Below are positions 51,882 through 61,083 of a DNA stretch of 64,000 nucleotides, piece after piece. Under the pieces are notes generated by a model, which was not told the DNA's origin, searched no databases, and saw only the letters and a list, made by a program, of their open reading frames with translations. The position numbers and the translations under genes were made by a program. Each line of letters starts with the position of its first letter. Positions within the stretch are counted from its first letter, which is position 1. Where the stretch lies: assembly GCF_030408395.1 (NCBI RefSeq), contig NZ_CP046980.1, forward strand, positions 62,001-126,000, in the 5' to 3' direction. Origin of the DNA: Corynebacterium aquatimens (GTDB lineage Bacteria; Actinomycetota; Actinomycetes; Mycobacteriales; Mycobacteriaceae).

Positions 51882-53306
51882 ATGGAACGTGCGGATTCGG
51901 TTGAGGCGGCCGTCGATAAGCTCATTGCTCTGTATTCCGCGTCTTGCGAGAAGGCGCGTGAGGTGCTTCAGTCCGGTGCCTTTGAGGACTATGAACAGGT
52001 GCGCTACCCCAAGATTTCCGTGACGGTGAAGCAGTGGCACCCGATCGATCGCGCCGAGCCTTTCGGGTACGTCGATGAGGCTGGCGTGTACTCCGCGGAG
52101 CTCTCGCGGCCGGATCTGATGCAGAGCTACCTGCGCAAACAGCTCGAGTGCCTGACCAATAACTACGACTGCGAGATCGAGGTCGGCTATTCCGACACCC
52201 GCATCCCGCCCGAATACATCGACGGCGTTGAGGGGCTGTCGGAAGTTCGCCGGAGCGTGTCCAGTGCCGCCAGCATCCCGCGCCCAACCCTCGACGAGGT
52301 CCACGACGCGATCGTTGACGGTGACTGGGACGTTTTCCACGCCGCTGAAAAACCACTCTTCCACTTCGGCCCGCAGCGCTTCGACATCGCCTGCGCTCGC
52401 ATCCAGCATTACACCGGCATCACAGTCGACACCGTGCAAAAGTTCATACTCTTCACCAACTACGACATGCACGTGCGCGAATTCGTTGCGTTCGGCATAG
52501 AGCAATTGCTTAACGACGACTCCCGCTACACCGCCCTGCAACTCCCCAACGCCCAAAAAATTACCGCCCGGGACCTCCAAGGCGTGGATGCCCAGCAGCT
52601 CAAGGACGTGGGAATCGCGTCGAAGTACCAGATGCCGCGCATCGATTTGGTCACGCCGAACGGTGACGGGGTGACCATGATCAACATCGGTGTGGGCCCC
52701 TCGAACGCGAAGACAATCACGGACTGCCTCGCGGTGCTGCGCCCGGAGGCGTGGATCATGATCGGCCACTGCGCCGGACTGGACGCGCGCATGCGCATCG
52801 GCGATCTGATCCTCGGCAACGCCTACCAGCGCCACGACCACGTTTTGGACAGTCATCTACCCGTTGACCTGCCGATTCCCGCTGTCCCAGAGATCCAGCG
52901 CACCCTGGAAAAATCCGTGAAGAAGATCTACGGGGACGAAGAAGAATCACTCATGCGCACCGGCACGGTGCTGTCTACTGGTGACCGCAATTGGGAATGG
53001 AACTCGCCCAAGGAGCTGTGGGAGTGGCTGCGCGGCTCCACCGCCGCGGCCGTGGACATGGAATCCTGCACGATCGCCGCCAACGGCTACCGCTACCGAG
53101 TGCCCTACGGAACCCTGCTGGCGGTATCCGATCTTCCCCTGCATGCGGTGCCGAAGCTGCCGGCCGCAGCCCAGGCCTTCTATTCAAATTCCAAGCAAGC
53201 GCACGTGATCTGCGCCGTGCGCGCGATGGAGCGCCTGGCCAAGCACCCCGAGCGCCTGCGCACCCGCAAGCTGCGCCGCGCGATCGGTGAGCTTCCGTTC
53301 CGCTGA
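51882..53306 (+). CDS. amn: AMP nucleosidase
   Basis: I choose ATG 51882 (MERADSVEAAVDKLIAL), with GGTGG upstream, giving 474 residues. The product hydrolyses AMP to adenine and ribose-5-phosphate. The N-terminal domain (about 1-170) is family-specific (YPKISVTVKQWHPIDRAEPFGYVDEAG). The C-terminal nucleoside-phosphorylase-like domain has the phosphate/ribose motifs INIGVGPSNAKTITDCLAV, LRPEAWIMIGHCAGL and AVDMESCTIAANGYRY. Normal length. It begins a run of plus-strand genes with the HAD protein 17 bp downstream. Confidence 0.9.
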   Translation: MERADSVEAAVDKLIALYSASCEKAREVLQSGAFEDYEQVRYPKISVTVKQWHPIDRAEPFGYVDEAGVYSAELSRPDLMQSYLRKQLECLTNNYDCEIEVGYSDTRIPPEYIDGVEGLSEVRRSVSSAASIPRPTLDEVHDAIVDGDWDVFHAAEKPLFHFGPQRFDIACARIQHYTGITVDTVQKFILFTNYDMHVREFVAFGIEQLLNDDSRYTALQLPNAQKITARDLQGVDAQQLKDVGIASKYQMPRIDLVTPNGDGVTMINIGVGPSNAKTITDCLAVLRPEAWIMIGHCAGLDARMRIGDLILGNAYQRHDHVLDSHLPVDLPIPAVPEIQRTLEKSVKKIYGDEEESLMRTGTVLSTGDRNWEWNSPKELWEWLRGSTAAAVDMESCTIAANGYRYRVPYGTLLAVSDLPLHAVPKLPAAAQAFYSNSKQAHVICAVRAMERLAKHPERLRTRKLRRAIGELPFR

Positions 53307-53323
53307 GCCCGCCATAGCCCGCC

Positions 53324-53695
53324 ATGACCGCGTTCCTGTTCGATCTCTTTGGCACTCTGCTGCCCGCTAACCCGTCCGCCGAGCTTGCCGCCCGCCAGGT
53401 CATGGCCCACGGCCACCCGTGCGGGGTGATCGCAACCTGCCCGGCAGCAACGACATCGCAGGTCCGCACTAGTTTTTCCCTGATCGCAGAACTCGATGCC
53501 GCGGTTTTCTCCAGCGACATCGGGGTTGGGCTTCCGGATCCCCGCGCCCTCCGCGTGGCAGTCGACGCGCTGGGCACCCGCGCTGAGCGAACGATCTTTT
53601 TCTCCACCGATTCCGCCCACCTGGCTGTGGCCGCCGGCGCCGGGCTCAACGCTGTCTTCTACACGGGACCCGAAGTCATCGTGGCTAACCTCTAG
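53324..53695 (+). CDS. Short HAD-like protein lacking a cap domain
   Basis: A 123-residue protein starting MTAFLFDLFGTLLPANPS. Motif I (FDLFGTL) has the nucleophile Asp, but the second Asp of DxDGT/DxFGT is Phe, as in some HAD subgroups. Later segments (SSDIGVGLPDPRALRVAVDALG, FFSTDSAHLAVAAGAGLNAVFY) match the second half of HAD hydrolases. The entire cap and motif II region of a normal 200-230-residue protein is missing. It may be a deletion derivative or a minimal phosphatase. Its stop abuts a 90-bp repeat. Confidence 0.7.
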   Translation: MTAFLFDLFGTLLPANPSAELAARQVMAHGHPCGVIATCPAATTSQVRTSFSLIAELDAAVFSSDIGVGLPDPRALRVAVDALGTRAERTIFFSTDSAHLAVAAGAGLNAVFYTGPEVIVANL

Positions 53696-53785
53696 CGTGA
53701 AAACGTTTGCTTCCAGCCGGTTCCAAATGCTCGTTTGCCCAGGTGGGATTTAGTTGCTGCGGCAAATCTGCAAACGTTTTCACGG
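53696..53785. repeat. 90-bp direct repeat with inverted ends, copy 1
   Basis: It begins CGTGAAAACGTTTGC and ends AAACGTTTTCACG, so its ends are inverted repeats. About 60 internal bases are identical to copy 2 at 54960-55048, including GGTTCCAAATGCTCGTTTG. It directly follows the HAD gene stop. The palindromic ends resemble LacI-family operator halves or a small MITE. Confidence 0.88.
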
Positions 53786-53848
53786 CTCCCCCCGATCCAC
53801 CCCCAAAATGTCCACTACAGTGAACAAAACCTGAGAATTCCGGGCGGC

Positions 53849-54964
53849 ATGGAACCTGGAACCGGTGGCATGAGTCCAATGGGTATGAGAAAACCTTTCA
53901 CTCGTACCCCCAAGCACCTAGTTAACGGAATGCACGTGCATTCATGGATACCCGGACGCCTCAACACAGACGGCAACGGCATCCGCGTTTCCCAGCATCA
54001 ATTCGCCACGGGCATTTCTGCCAGACCCCCTGAACTGGTCAGATACCAAGCCCAGTTTCATCCCGCCAACATTGGTTACGCCGCCGATGCTGGCATTCGC
54101 GCCGTCGCCGCCGCGATCGATCACCCTGGACATGTGGTCACTGGGCTCAGCGCTCTCGCGCTTTTCGGGTTGCCGTACTTCGCGGACGGCTGCGACACGA
54201 CCCTGGGCGGGCCAATCAACAAGACCCGGCCGGCGGGGGTTGTGGCGCCAAGAATTGTTCGTCGTAAAGCGGAAAATGCCTGGTGCGTGCGTTGGCGGGG
54301 GTACGAGATTGATGTCAGTCCGCCTGCTGATGCAGTGGTAGATGCGATTCGCAACATCAGGGATGGCGTGTGCACGTGGGCTGTCCCAAGTTGGGTTTCT
54401 GATCACAAAAGCTTCAGGGCAATTTCGCTTATCGACGCCATCCGCCGCTTCCTCGATATTTCCCTCGATTCCGTTCTGGAAGCCGCCCGGGGGAAAATAA
54501 ACAAGAAATGGCTTGAGAAGGTGATCAGTTTATCGAGCAACTTGGCTGATTCCCCGATGGAGACCGAGATGAGGCTGATGACCCGGGCGTTGTTGGAGGG
54601 GCCGGGCCAGCTTCCTTTGCAACTGATTCATCCTGATTCAACGGACCGGACTGCCCAGGCGATTATTCAATTGTCGGAACGGATCAGCCACCTGGGTTTG
54701 AAACTCACGGAGCAGGTGGAAGTCCGCGATGGAAACAGGCTGATTACCGTTTTTGACCTGGCGATTGAATCGTTGAAGATCGGGCTGATGTACGACGGTG
54801 AACACCATCTTTTGCGGAGCCAGCGGGACCAGGATTCAGAGATCACGCTGGACTGCGCCTTTGAGGACTGGTTTCCGCTCCGGTTTTCCGCGGGGACCCT
54901 ACCAAACCTGCCGATTTATCTGTACAGATTGATCGTTGCTCGGTCCGACAGGTTGGCCGCGTGA
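53849..54964 (+). CDS. Orphan AbiEi/DUF559-like (VSR-type nuclease-like) protein
   Basis: A protein of up to 371 residues from ATG 53849; other ATGs follow at 53870-53885, so the true start is uncertain. Upstream in-frame codons belong to the repeat and were excluded. The N-terminal half resembles AbiEi-type winged-helix proteins (RAVAAAIDHPGHVVTGLSALALFGLPYF). The C-terminal half carries a DUF559/VSR-like pattern (SPMETEMRLMTRALLEGPG, LIGLMYDGEHH, then QRDQDSEITLD). I see no partner AbiEii toxin. The gene sits exactly between two 90-bp repeats, and its TGA stop is inside the second. Confidence 0.65.
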   Translation: MEPGTGGMSPMGMRKPFTRTPKHLVNGMHVHSWIPGRLNTDGNGIRVSQHQFATGISARPPELVRYQAQFHPANIGYAADAGIRAVAAAIDHPGHVVTGLSALALFGLPYFADGCDTTLGGPINKTRPAGVVAPRIVRRKAENAWCVRWRGYEIDVSPPADAVVDAIRNIRDGVCTWAVPSWVSDHKSFRAISLIDAIRRFLDISLDSVLEAARGKINKKWLEKVISLSSNLADSPMETEMRLMTRALLEGPGQLPLQLIHPDSTDRTAQAIIQLSERISHLGLKLTEQVEVRDGNRLITVFDLAIESLKIGLMYDGEHHLLRSQRDQDSEITLDCAFEDWFPLRFSAGTLPNLPIYLYRLIVARSDRLAA

Positions 54965-55048
54965 AAACGTTTGCTTCCAGCCGGTTCCAAATGCTCGTTT
55001 GCCCAGGTGGGATTTAGTTGCCGAGGAAAATCATCAAACGTTTTCACG
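54960..55048. repeat. 90-bp direct repeat with inverted ends, copy 2
   Basis: Shares the first roughly 60 bases with 53696-53785 and has the same CGTGAAAACG and CGTTTTCACG ends, with a few changes in the 3' part. It contains the stop codons of both the nuclease-like gene (plus strand) and the ROK gene (minus strand, 55034-55036). Confidence 0.88.
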
Positions 55049-56131
55049 GCTCACACGCAACGGCTCCCGCAGAACAAGGTCCAACGCAACGGCCCGGGCA
55101 ATATCGCGCACTACCTCGCGGTGGGTCGGGATCATGCGAAGGTTGACAGCGCGCCGTTCGGCGGGATCGGGCAGATTGGAGCGTGCCACACGGGCGAAGA
55201 TGGCGGGGGCTTTCGGGTCATCCGTGAAAGCGGACCCGGCGACCACTAGCGTGGCCGGGGAATGGGCATTGACCAGGTCAGCAGCCAACTCCCCGAGTTG
55301 CACAATGCGCTGGTCAAGCGCTGCGCGTAGGGACGTGTTGGTATGGGCCGCCACCACGGCATCGCTGAGTTTTGCAATCCCGGTCTTTGTAGCCATCCCT
55401 TGGGTGGTCAGGTCTTCCCGGTCAATCGCGATGGGCAGGACCCCGGTTTCGTGGGAGACCGCCGCGCCGATCGAGTCATCCACGTACAGGGCCATGGTGG
55501 GCGGGGTGCTAATGGAGCCAGTCGATTGGATCTCCGACCCCACGATCCCCGCAACCGCCGCGGTCACGGTGACGGGAACACTGAATTGCTCCTGGAGTTG
55601 TGCGCCGATGTCTTCGCCGAACCAGCCCAGGTTGGGCGCTGTGACCACGCCATCGGGGGTGACAGATCCGGAGGTGGTCACGCCGACTGTCGCCAGGGGT
55701 TGCTTGAGGTCCGAAAGCATTCGGTTGAGGGCAGCCATGATGTGCTGGATGAAGTCGCCTTGGGCCAGGTTGGCAACGTCGGTGGGCACGTCGGTCTCAC
55801 GGATCGTGCGGCCTTTGATGTCAAACAGGGCGATGTATGTAGACGCTGTTGCCACGGCGATTCCTGCATAAATGGCGCCCGTGTCCGCCAGCTCAATTGG
55901 AATGATCGGACGGCCACGGCCCTGCGATTGGGCAAGGTCCGCGCGCTCAACCACGAATCCTGACTCGACCAGAGAGGACACTGCCCGGGTCACTGTTGGC
56001 TGCGACAGTCCGGTTGCGGAGACAAGCTCGCTTCTCGACGTCACCGAATTCAGCCGCACGAGGTGAAGACACTTGGCGGCCGGCGTGTGGGGCCGTGCGT
56101 AGGCGGACCACGTCGAACTCATGGGCGTCAT
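55034..56131 (-). CDS. ROK-family transcriptional regulator
   Basis: A 365-residue protein. The N-terminal winged helix-turn-helix reads VTSRSELVSATGLSQPTVTRAVSSLVESGFVVER. The ROK domain follows (TVGVTTSGSVTPDGVVTAPNLGW, VTVTAAVAGIVGSE, MALYVDDSIGAAV). The sugar-kinase phosphate motif DxGGT is absent (AGIAVATASTYIALFD), so it is likely a sugar-responsive regulator and not a kinase. The start overlaps the sirtuin gene by 4 bp. Its stop lies inside a 90-bp repeat. Confidence 0.85.
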   Translation of the reverse strand: MTPMSSTWSAYARPHTPAAKCLHLVRLNSVTSRSELVSATGLSQPTVTRAVSSLVESGFVVERADLAQSQGRGRPIIPIELADTGAIYAGIAVATASTYIALFDIKGRTIRETDVPTDVANLAQGDFIQHIMAALNRMLSDLKQPLATVGVTTSGSVTPDGVVTAPNLGWFGEDIGAQLQEQFSVPVTVTAAVAGIVGSEIQSTGSISTPPTMALYVDDSIGAAVSHETGVLPIAIDREDLTTQGMATKTGIAKLSDAVVAAHTNTSLRAALDQRIVQLGELAADLVNAHSPATLVVAGSAFTDDPKAPAIFARVARSNLPDPAERRAVNLRMIPTHREVVRDIARAVALDLVLREPLRVSRENV

Positions 56132-56877
56132 TCTAAACCGGCCAGGATTGTAGGTAAAACCTCCGCGGCGGTCCCTTCCACGGTGACCGTCGCCAGCCGG
56201 GACAGCTCAGTCGGCGCAGGCGTGACCTCAATGATCGGGGTGCCCATCTGGTGCGCCAGCATCGGCAGCCCAGCCGCCGGGTACACAACCCCGGACGTAC
56301 CCACGATGACCACGAGGTCGGCGGTGACCATGTCCATTTCCGCCCGTTCCCATTCGCGTTCCGGAAGAGCCTCGCCGAACCAGACAACGCCCGGCCGAAC
56401 GAGGTCCCCGCAGGACTCACACCGCGGCGGCGCAATGGATTCCGCCGGCTGGTCGGGGATGGTCACGCGATGAGGCTGACCGCACGAGGTGCAACGGAAC
56501 TCAAACAGGGATCCGTGGAGGTGCGTCACGTCCGTCGAGCCTGCGCGTTCGTGCAGGTTATCAATGTTTTGGGTGGTTACGCTGACAGAGGTACCGTCGA
56601 TAAGCGACCAGCGCGAAATGGCCACGTGACCCGCGTTTGGCTCCGCGAGGCTCGCGAGTTTGGTGCGCCACAGGTACCACGCGAACATCGGCTCCGGGTC
56701 CGCGCGCCACGCGTCGATGGAGGCCATGGCCTGCGGGTCAACGTTTTCCCACAGCCCCGTCACTGCGTCGCGGTACGTCTCCAGTCCGCTGTCCGCGCTC
56801 ATGCCAGCACCCGTGAAAACGTTGACGCGCCGGGCGCCGGCGGCGAGCTCGATTGCTTGGTCCAGTGGGGTTCCCAT
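56128..56877 (-). CDS. cobB: NAD-dependent protein deacylase, sirtuin (CobB type)
   Basis: I choose ATG 56877 (MGTPLDQAIELAAGARR), giving 249 residues. Motifs are VFTGAGMSADSGLETYRD (NAD), TTQNIDNLHERAGS and HLHGS (catalytic His), zinc pairs CTSCG and CESCG, and VIVGTSGVVYPAAGLP. The AWYLWR segment contains the Tyr-x-x-Arg seen in class III sirtuins that remove succinyl or malonyl groups. It acts in the cytosol on lysine acyl marks. It is coupled to the ROK regulator and divergent from the DUF885 gene, with only 25 bp between starts. Confidence 0.9.
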   Translation of the reverse strand: MGTPLDQAIELAAGARRVNVFTGAGMSADSGLETYRDAVTGLWENVDPQAMASIDAWRADPEPMFAWYLWRTKLASLAEPNAGHVAISRWSLIDGTSVSVTTQNIDNLHERAGSTDVTHLHGSLFEFRCTSCGQPHRVTIPDQPAESIAPPRCESCGDLVRPGVVWFGEALPEREWERAEMDMVTADLVVIVGTSGVVYPAAGLPMLAHQMGTPIIEVTPAPTELSRLATVTVEGTAAEVLPTILAGLE

Positions 56878-56902
56878 ACTAATGACGATAGACTGCCGTG
56901 GT

Positions 56903-58552
56903 ATGACTGCTAAACGCACGCCGTCGCTGTTGGACGCGACGTGTGAGGCCTTCGTCTATGACCTCGCGGAGATTTCGCCCACGCTGGGCACGGAGTTGGG
57001 GCTCGAAGGCTACGACGGTGAGCTTCAAGATTTCAGCCCGAACTACTGGTCGGCGATCGCTGATCGCATTCGCGAGCTCATCGCGGACGTTGATGCGCTT
57101 AACGACGGCACGGATGCTAGCGATGACGAAGACGACTTTGATTCGATCGACGAGCTGACGGCGGAGATCCTCCGCGAACGCATGTCGGTGGAGTTGGAGC
57201 TGCACCACCAGGGTGAAAACTTGCGGCAGCTGAACAACATCACCTCGCCCGTTCAAGAGATCCGCAAGGCGCTGACGGTGATGCCGAAAGACACGGCGGA
57301 CGACCTGGAAAACGTTGAGTCGCGCCTTCGCCAAGTTTCCGCGTCCCTTGCCGGTTACCGCGAGTCGCTGGCGGAGGCCGCGAGCCAAGGTGACGTCGCG
57401 TCCGCGCGTCAGATTGACTGTGTGACCAGCCAATGCGAGGCGCTTGCCGACGACGGGTCGCTGCTTGAAGACCTCGGTCTTGCGCCGGACAACGACGCCG
57501 TGCGCACGGCAAAGGGCGCGTTCGCGGACATGGGGGACTGGCTGTCCACGGAGCTGGCGCCGCTGGCCAAGCACTATGACGCGGTGGGCCGCGACCGCTA
57601 CGAGCTGTTCTCTGAGTACTTCCTGGGCCGTCAGATTGACCTGGATGAGGCCTACGATTGGTCGCTGGAGGAGCTGAAGAAGCTGGTTGAGCGGCAGGGG
57701 GCGGTGGCGAAGAAGCTGTACGGCGACGACGTCAACGTGCGCGGCGCGTACCGGCGACTGGACAATGACCCCGGCTATTCCTTGACCGACAGCGAGGTGT
57801 TTGTGTCCTGGATGCAGGACATGTCAGACCGGCTGATTGATCAGCTGGACGGGACGCTGTTCACTCTGCCGGAGGAGCTGCGCACCATTGAGTGTGCTTT
57901 GGGTGAGGCCGGCCACGGCGGGGTGGTGTATGCGCCGCCGTCGGAGGACCTCTCGCGGCCTGGGACCTTATGGTGGTCGACTCCGGGAGGCGAGACGATC
58001 CACGCTTGGCACGAACTGACAAAGATCTGCCACGAGGGCGTTCCTGGCCACCACGTGCAACAGGGCATCGCCATGGCTCAGCGCAACACGCTGAACCTGT
58101 GGCGCCGCACGATGAACTTCAACTCCGCCCACGGTGAGGGCTGGAGCGTGTACGCCGAAAACCTCATGGAAGAGGTCGGCTTCTTCGAAGACCCTGCGTA
58201 TGAAATGGGTCTGTTAGATAGTGTCCGGTTGCGCCTTGCCCGCGTGGCCGTAGACATTGGTGTCCACCTGCGCAAACAGACCCCGGACGGCACCGGCACC
58301 TGGGACGTGGCCTACGCGAAGGCCTTTTTGCGCGACAACACCGCGATGAATGAGGCCCGCCTAGGGTTCGAATTGGACCGCTACCTGGGCTGGCCCGGCC
58401 AGGCCACCAGCTACGCGCTGGGCTACCGGGACTGGTTGGACCTGCGTGACGCGGCGCTTGCTCAGGGCATGAGTCTCAAGGAGTTCCACGACAAGGCGCT
58501 TCGTCTGGGATCCATGCCCATGGATATCTTGCGCCGCCACGTGTTGAACTAA
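56903..58552 (+). CDS. DUF885-family protein (predicted metallopeptidase)
   Basis: I choose ATG 56903 (MTAKRTPSLLDATCEAFV), giving 549 residues; upstream codons lie in the sirtuin gene. It shows the DUF885 pattern: helical N-terminal half (acidic DASDDEDDFDSIDEL loop), then VYAPPSEDLSRPGTLWW and ICHEGVPGHHVQQGIA. The HEGxPGHH segment is a metal-binding signature. NSAHGEGWSVYAENLMEE follows, then a conserved C-terminus (LGYRDWLDLRDAALAQG). Function is unknown, probably peptide hydrolysis in the cytosol. A TAGACT sequence shortly before the ATG suggests a leaderless start. It is convergent with the AbrB-type gene. Confidence 0.85.
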   Translation: MTAKRTPSLLDATCEAFVYDLAEISPTLGTELGLEGYDGELQDFSPNYWSAIADRIRELIADVDALNDGTDASDDEDDFDSIDELTAEILRERMSVELELHHQGENLRQLNNITSPVQEIRKALTVMPKDTADDLENVESRLRQVSASLAGYRESLAEAASQGDVASARQIDCVTSQCEALADDGSLLEDLGLAPDNDAVRTAKGAFADMGDWLSTELAPLAKHYDAVGRDRYELFSEYFLGRQIDLDEAYDWSLEELKKLVERQGAVAKKLYGDDVNVRGAYRRLDNDPGYSLTDSEVFVSWMQDMSDRLIDQLDGTLFTLPEELRTIECALGEAGHGGVVYAPPSEDLSRPGTLWWSTPGGETIHAWHELTKICHEGVPGHHVQQGIAMAQRNTLNLWRRTMNFNSAHGEGWSVYAENLMEEVGFFEDPAYEMGLLDSVRLRLARVAVDIGVHLRKQTPDGTGTWDVAYAKAFLRDNTAMNEARLGFELDRYLGWPGQATSYALGYRDWLDLRDAALAQGMSLKEFHDKALRLGSMPMDILRRHVLN

Positions 58553-59565
58553 AGCTTGCGCAAGATCGTCGGTAAGGCCCCGGCGAAGACCAAGATGCAC
58601 AGCAGGCGGATCAGCTGGCATGCGATCACGGCTGGTCCGGCGCCGCCTTCCGTGGACAGGGCCAAGACGGTCTCGATCGCGCCGGGGCTCGTGGCCAAAT
58701 AGCCCTCGAAGTAGCTGATTCCCAGCCAGTGGGAGATCACCACGCCCATTGCCGCGCACGCAGACATGATCACGATGATGAAGGCGATCGTCGCTGGCAA
58801 AAGACGCGCGAAACGCTTGAGTGCGGGCACGTTGATGCCGCCGCCACAGACCCAGCCGATGGACAGAAACGCCATGACGGCCAGCGGTGTCGGCGGAATG
58901 ATGACTACGGGACTAAAAGCCGCGATGGCCGCGGTGATGAGCAACGGACCGAACACGCTGGGCGCCGGGATGCGTAGAAACCGCGCGACGGGGTCGCCAA
59001 CGACCGCGATCACCAGCACAGCGATCCACATCCACCACGGCGTCGCCGCGTTGGTGAGGTGATTTTCTCCTGGCGCCGGCAGCAGCGACGCAACGAACGG
59101 CAGCGTCGCGGACACCGCCAGGACGCGCAGGTACTGTGCCAAGGTCACGTAACGCATGTCTGCTTTGAACTCACTGGCCATCATGGTCATGATCGACGCC
59201 CCGCCCGCCAGCATGGACAACACTCCGGTTTCCCGGCTGACACCGCTGTGCCTAGCGAGCATCAGGCCGCCGGCAAAGCCGATGCCGATGATCACCACGG
59301 CCGAGACCAACCCCGGGATCAGATAATGCGCCAGATCCCTAAGCGGCACCCCGGCTAACGGCGCCGCCGCCAGCACGCCAATCACCCCGCGGCACAGCTT
59401 GTAAAAGTGCCCGCTGACGGGCAGATCTTGGCCGGTTCCTAGTGCCATCGCGCCAGAACATAAAATCGCGGCGAGGATCCACGCGGCCGGAACCCCCAGG
59501 GACGCAAAAAGCCACCCCAGCGCAATAGAGGCTGGGGCGACTATGCACCACCGGGCACTAATCAA
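58549..59565 (-). CDS. AbrB-family membrane protein (putative transporter)
   Basis: A 338-residue protein with about ten membrane helices and the two-fold AbrB/AmoB-type repeat. The pattern is PAAWILAAILCSGAMALG, MLAGGASIMTMMASEF and APSVFGPLLITAAIAAF. YFEGYLATSPGAIETVLALSTEGGAGPAV lies in the second half. Despite the family name it is not the AbrB DNA-binding protein. Substrate unknown. The start is a TTG at 59565, overlapping the permease gene by 8 bp; another start a few codons further in cannot be ruled out. Coupled translation with the permease suggests a shared transport role. Confidence 0.8.
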   Translation of the reverse strand: MISARWCIVAPASIALGWLFASLGVPAAWILAAILCSGAMALGTGQDLPVSGHFYKLCRGVIGVLAAAPLAGVPLRDLAHYLIPGLVSAVVIIGIGFAGGLMLARHSGVSRETGVLSMLAGGASIMTMMASEFKADMRYVTLAQYLRVLAVSATLPFVASLLPAPGENHLTNAATPWWMWIAVLVIAVVGDPVARFLRIPAPSVFGPLLITAAIAAFSPVVIIPPTPLAVMAFLSIGWVCGGGINVPALKRFARLLPATIAFIIVIMSACAAMGVVISHWLGISYFEGYLATSPGAIETVLALSTEGGAGPAVIACQLIRLLCILVFAGALPTILRKL

Positions 59566-61048
59566 GGGTCAGGGAGCCGTTGACCAACCCGAACACGGCG
59601 AATGCCGCCCCAATCACCACGACGGCGACGACTACCCACTCGAAGCTGTTGAACAGCTTTTCCTTCCGCGCAATGCGGGTCCAGATGTACGGAATCAGAC
59701 CAGGCAGAACCGCCAGCGCGCCGAGCAGAACAAACTTCGGATCAGCCGCGTAGATCAGCCACAGGGAGTACACGAACGCCAACACACCAACGGCCAGGTG
59801 GCGCTTGTTGTCGCCCGATGCGATTTCGGGGCCCGAGTCGTCGAAACGCGTGCCCGCGTGTGGGTGGGTAAGGCCGCGACCACGGATAGACAGCAGCACT
59901 AGGTACAGCGCGGAGAAGATGTACGGCAGCAGGTACATGATGGTGGCCAGCTGCACCATCGAGTTGTAGGTGGTCTCATTGGCAAAGAACACGATGACGA
60001 AGAACTGCACCACAGCAGTGGAGATCAGCTGCGCGATCCACGGGGCACCGGACGCGTTCGTAGTGGCCAGCTTCTTGGGCAGCAGGCCATCCGTAGCCAT
60101 AAGCACGATGGGTTCTGCGCACAGCATCTGCCAGGAAATGTAGGCGCCAAGGACGGACAGGCACAGGCCGATGGAGATCAGCACACCACCCCAGGGCCCA
60201 ACCACGGCTTCGAGCACGGAGGCCATAGAGTTGTCGGGCAGCGCCGCCAATTCCTCCTGCGTGAGCACACCGTAGGACAGCGTGGAGACCGCCACCAGCA
60301 GCGCCAGCACAGACAAGAAGCCGATCACGGTCGCGCGCCCGATATCGCTGCGGGACCGCGCCTGCTTGGAGTAGACCGAGGCGCCCTCAATACCGATGAA
60401 CACCCACACGGTGAACAGCATGATTCCCTGGATCTGCTCCATCAGCGGCATTCCGGAGCCCTTACCCCAGAAGTCAAGCGTGAACTTGTCCCAGCTGAAC
60501 CCCAAGAACGCCACGAGCACGATGAACGCGAAAATGGGCACGAGCTTAGCCACGGTCGTGACCAAGTTCATCGCCGCGGCCTGCTTAATGCCCATGGTCA
60601 GCGCCGCGAAGATTCCCCAGGTCAACACCGATACCGCGATGGCCATCGCCCACATGTTGTTCTGATCAAAGAACGGCAGGTAGTGGCCCAGCGTGCCAAA
60701 GAACAGCGTGGCGTACCCCACCTGCGCCATCACGGAACCAAGCCAGTAGCCCCATCCCGCGGTGAACCCAATGAAGTCGCCCAAGCCGGCGCGCACGTAG
60801 GAATACACGCCGGAATCCAGGTGCGGTTTCCGGTAGGCCAGGATCTGAAAAACGAATGCCACAGCGAGCATGCCCACGCCAGCGATGAGCCAACCGATGA
60901 GCATCGCGCCGGGGCTCGCGGTCGATGCGATATTTTGAGGCAGGGCAAAAATGCCCGAACCGACAGTGGAACCAATGATGAGTGAAACCAGCGTCCAAAT
61001 GGACACTGTGTGGGCGCGGTTCGTGCGCGCGGAATCGGCCGTAGTCAT
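59558..61048 (-). CDS. APC-superfamily amino-acid permease/antiporter
   Basis: A 496-residue polytopic protein with about 12 helices. APC signatures are VSLIIGSTVGSGIFALPQNIAS (helix 1 substrate loop), LDSGVYSYVRAGLGDFIGFTAGWGYW, FTVWVFIGIEGASVYSKQARSRSDIGRATVIGF and SGAPWIAQLIST. It resembles the basic amino acid/polyamine antiporter branch (ArcD-like), but the substrate is not certain. It overlaps the AbrB-type gene. The HrpB gene is 35 bp upstream of its 5' end on the same strand. Confidence 0.87.
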   Translation of the reverse strand: MTTADSARTNRAHTVSIWTLVSLIIGSTVGSGIFALPQNIASTASPGAMLIGWLIAGVGMLAVAFVFQILAYRKPHLDSGVYSYVRAGLGDFIGFTAGWGYWLGSVMAQVGYATLFFGTLGHYLPFFDQNNMWAMAIAVSVLTWGIFAALTMGIKQAAAMNLVTTVAKLVPIFAFIVLVAFLGFSWDKFTLDFWGKGSGMPLMEQIQGIMLFTVWVFIGIEGASVYSKQARSRSDIGRATVIGFLSVLALLVAVSTLSYGVLTQEELAALPDNSMASVLEAVVGPWGGVLISIGLCLSVLGAYISWQMLCAEPIVLMATDGLLPKKLATTNASGAPWIAQLISTAVVQFFVIVFFANETTYNSMVQLATIMYLLPYIFSALYLVLLSIRGRGLTHPHAGTRFDDSGPEIASGDNKRHLAVGVLAFVYSLWLIYAADPKFVLLGALAVLPGLIPYIWTRIARKEKLFNSFEWVVVAVVVIGAAFAVFGLVNGSLTLD

Positions 61049-61083
61049 AAACGCTTAATTTACTTGGTGTTCCCCATGAATCC

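Noticed and set aside
53849-54964. Complete AbiE toxin-antitoxin pair
   Set aside because: Only an AbiEi-like/nuclease-like protein is present; no AbiEii nucleotidyltransferase gene is adjacent.
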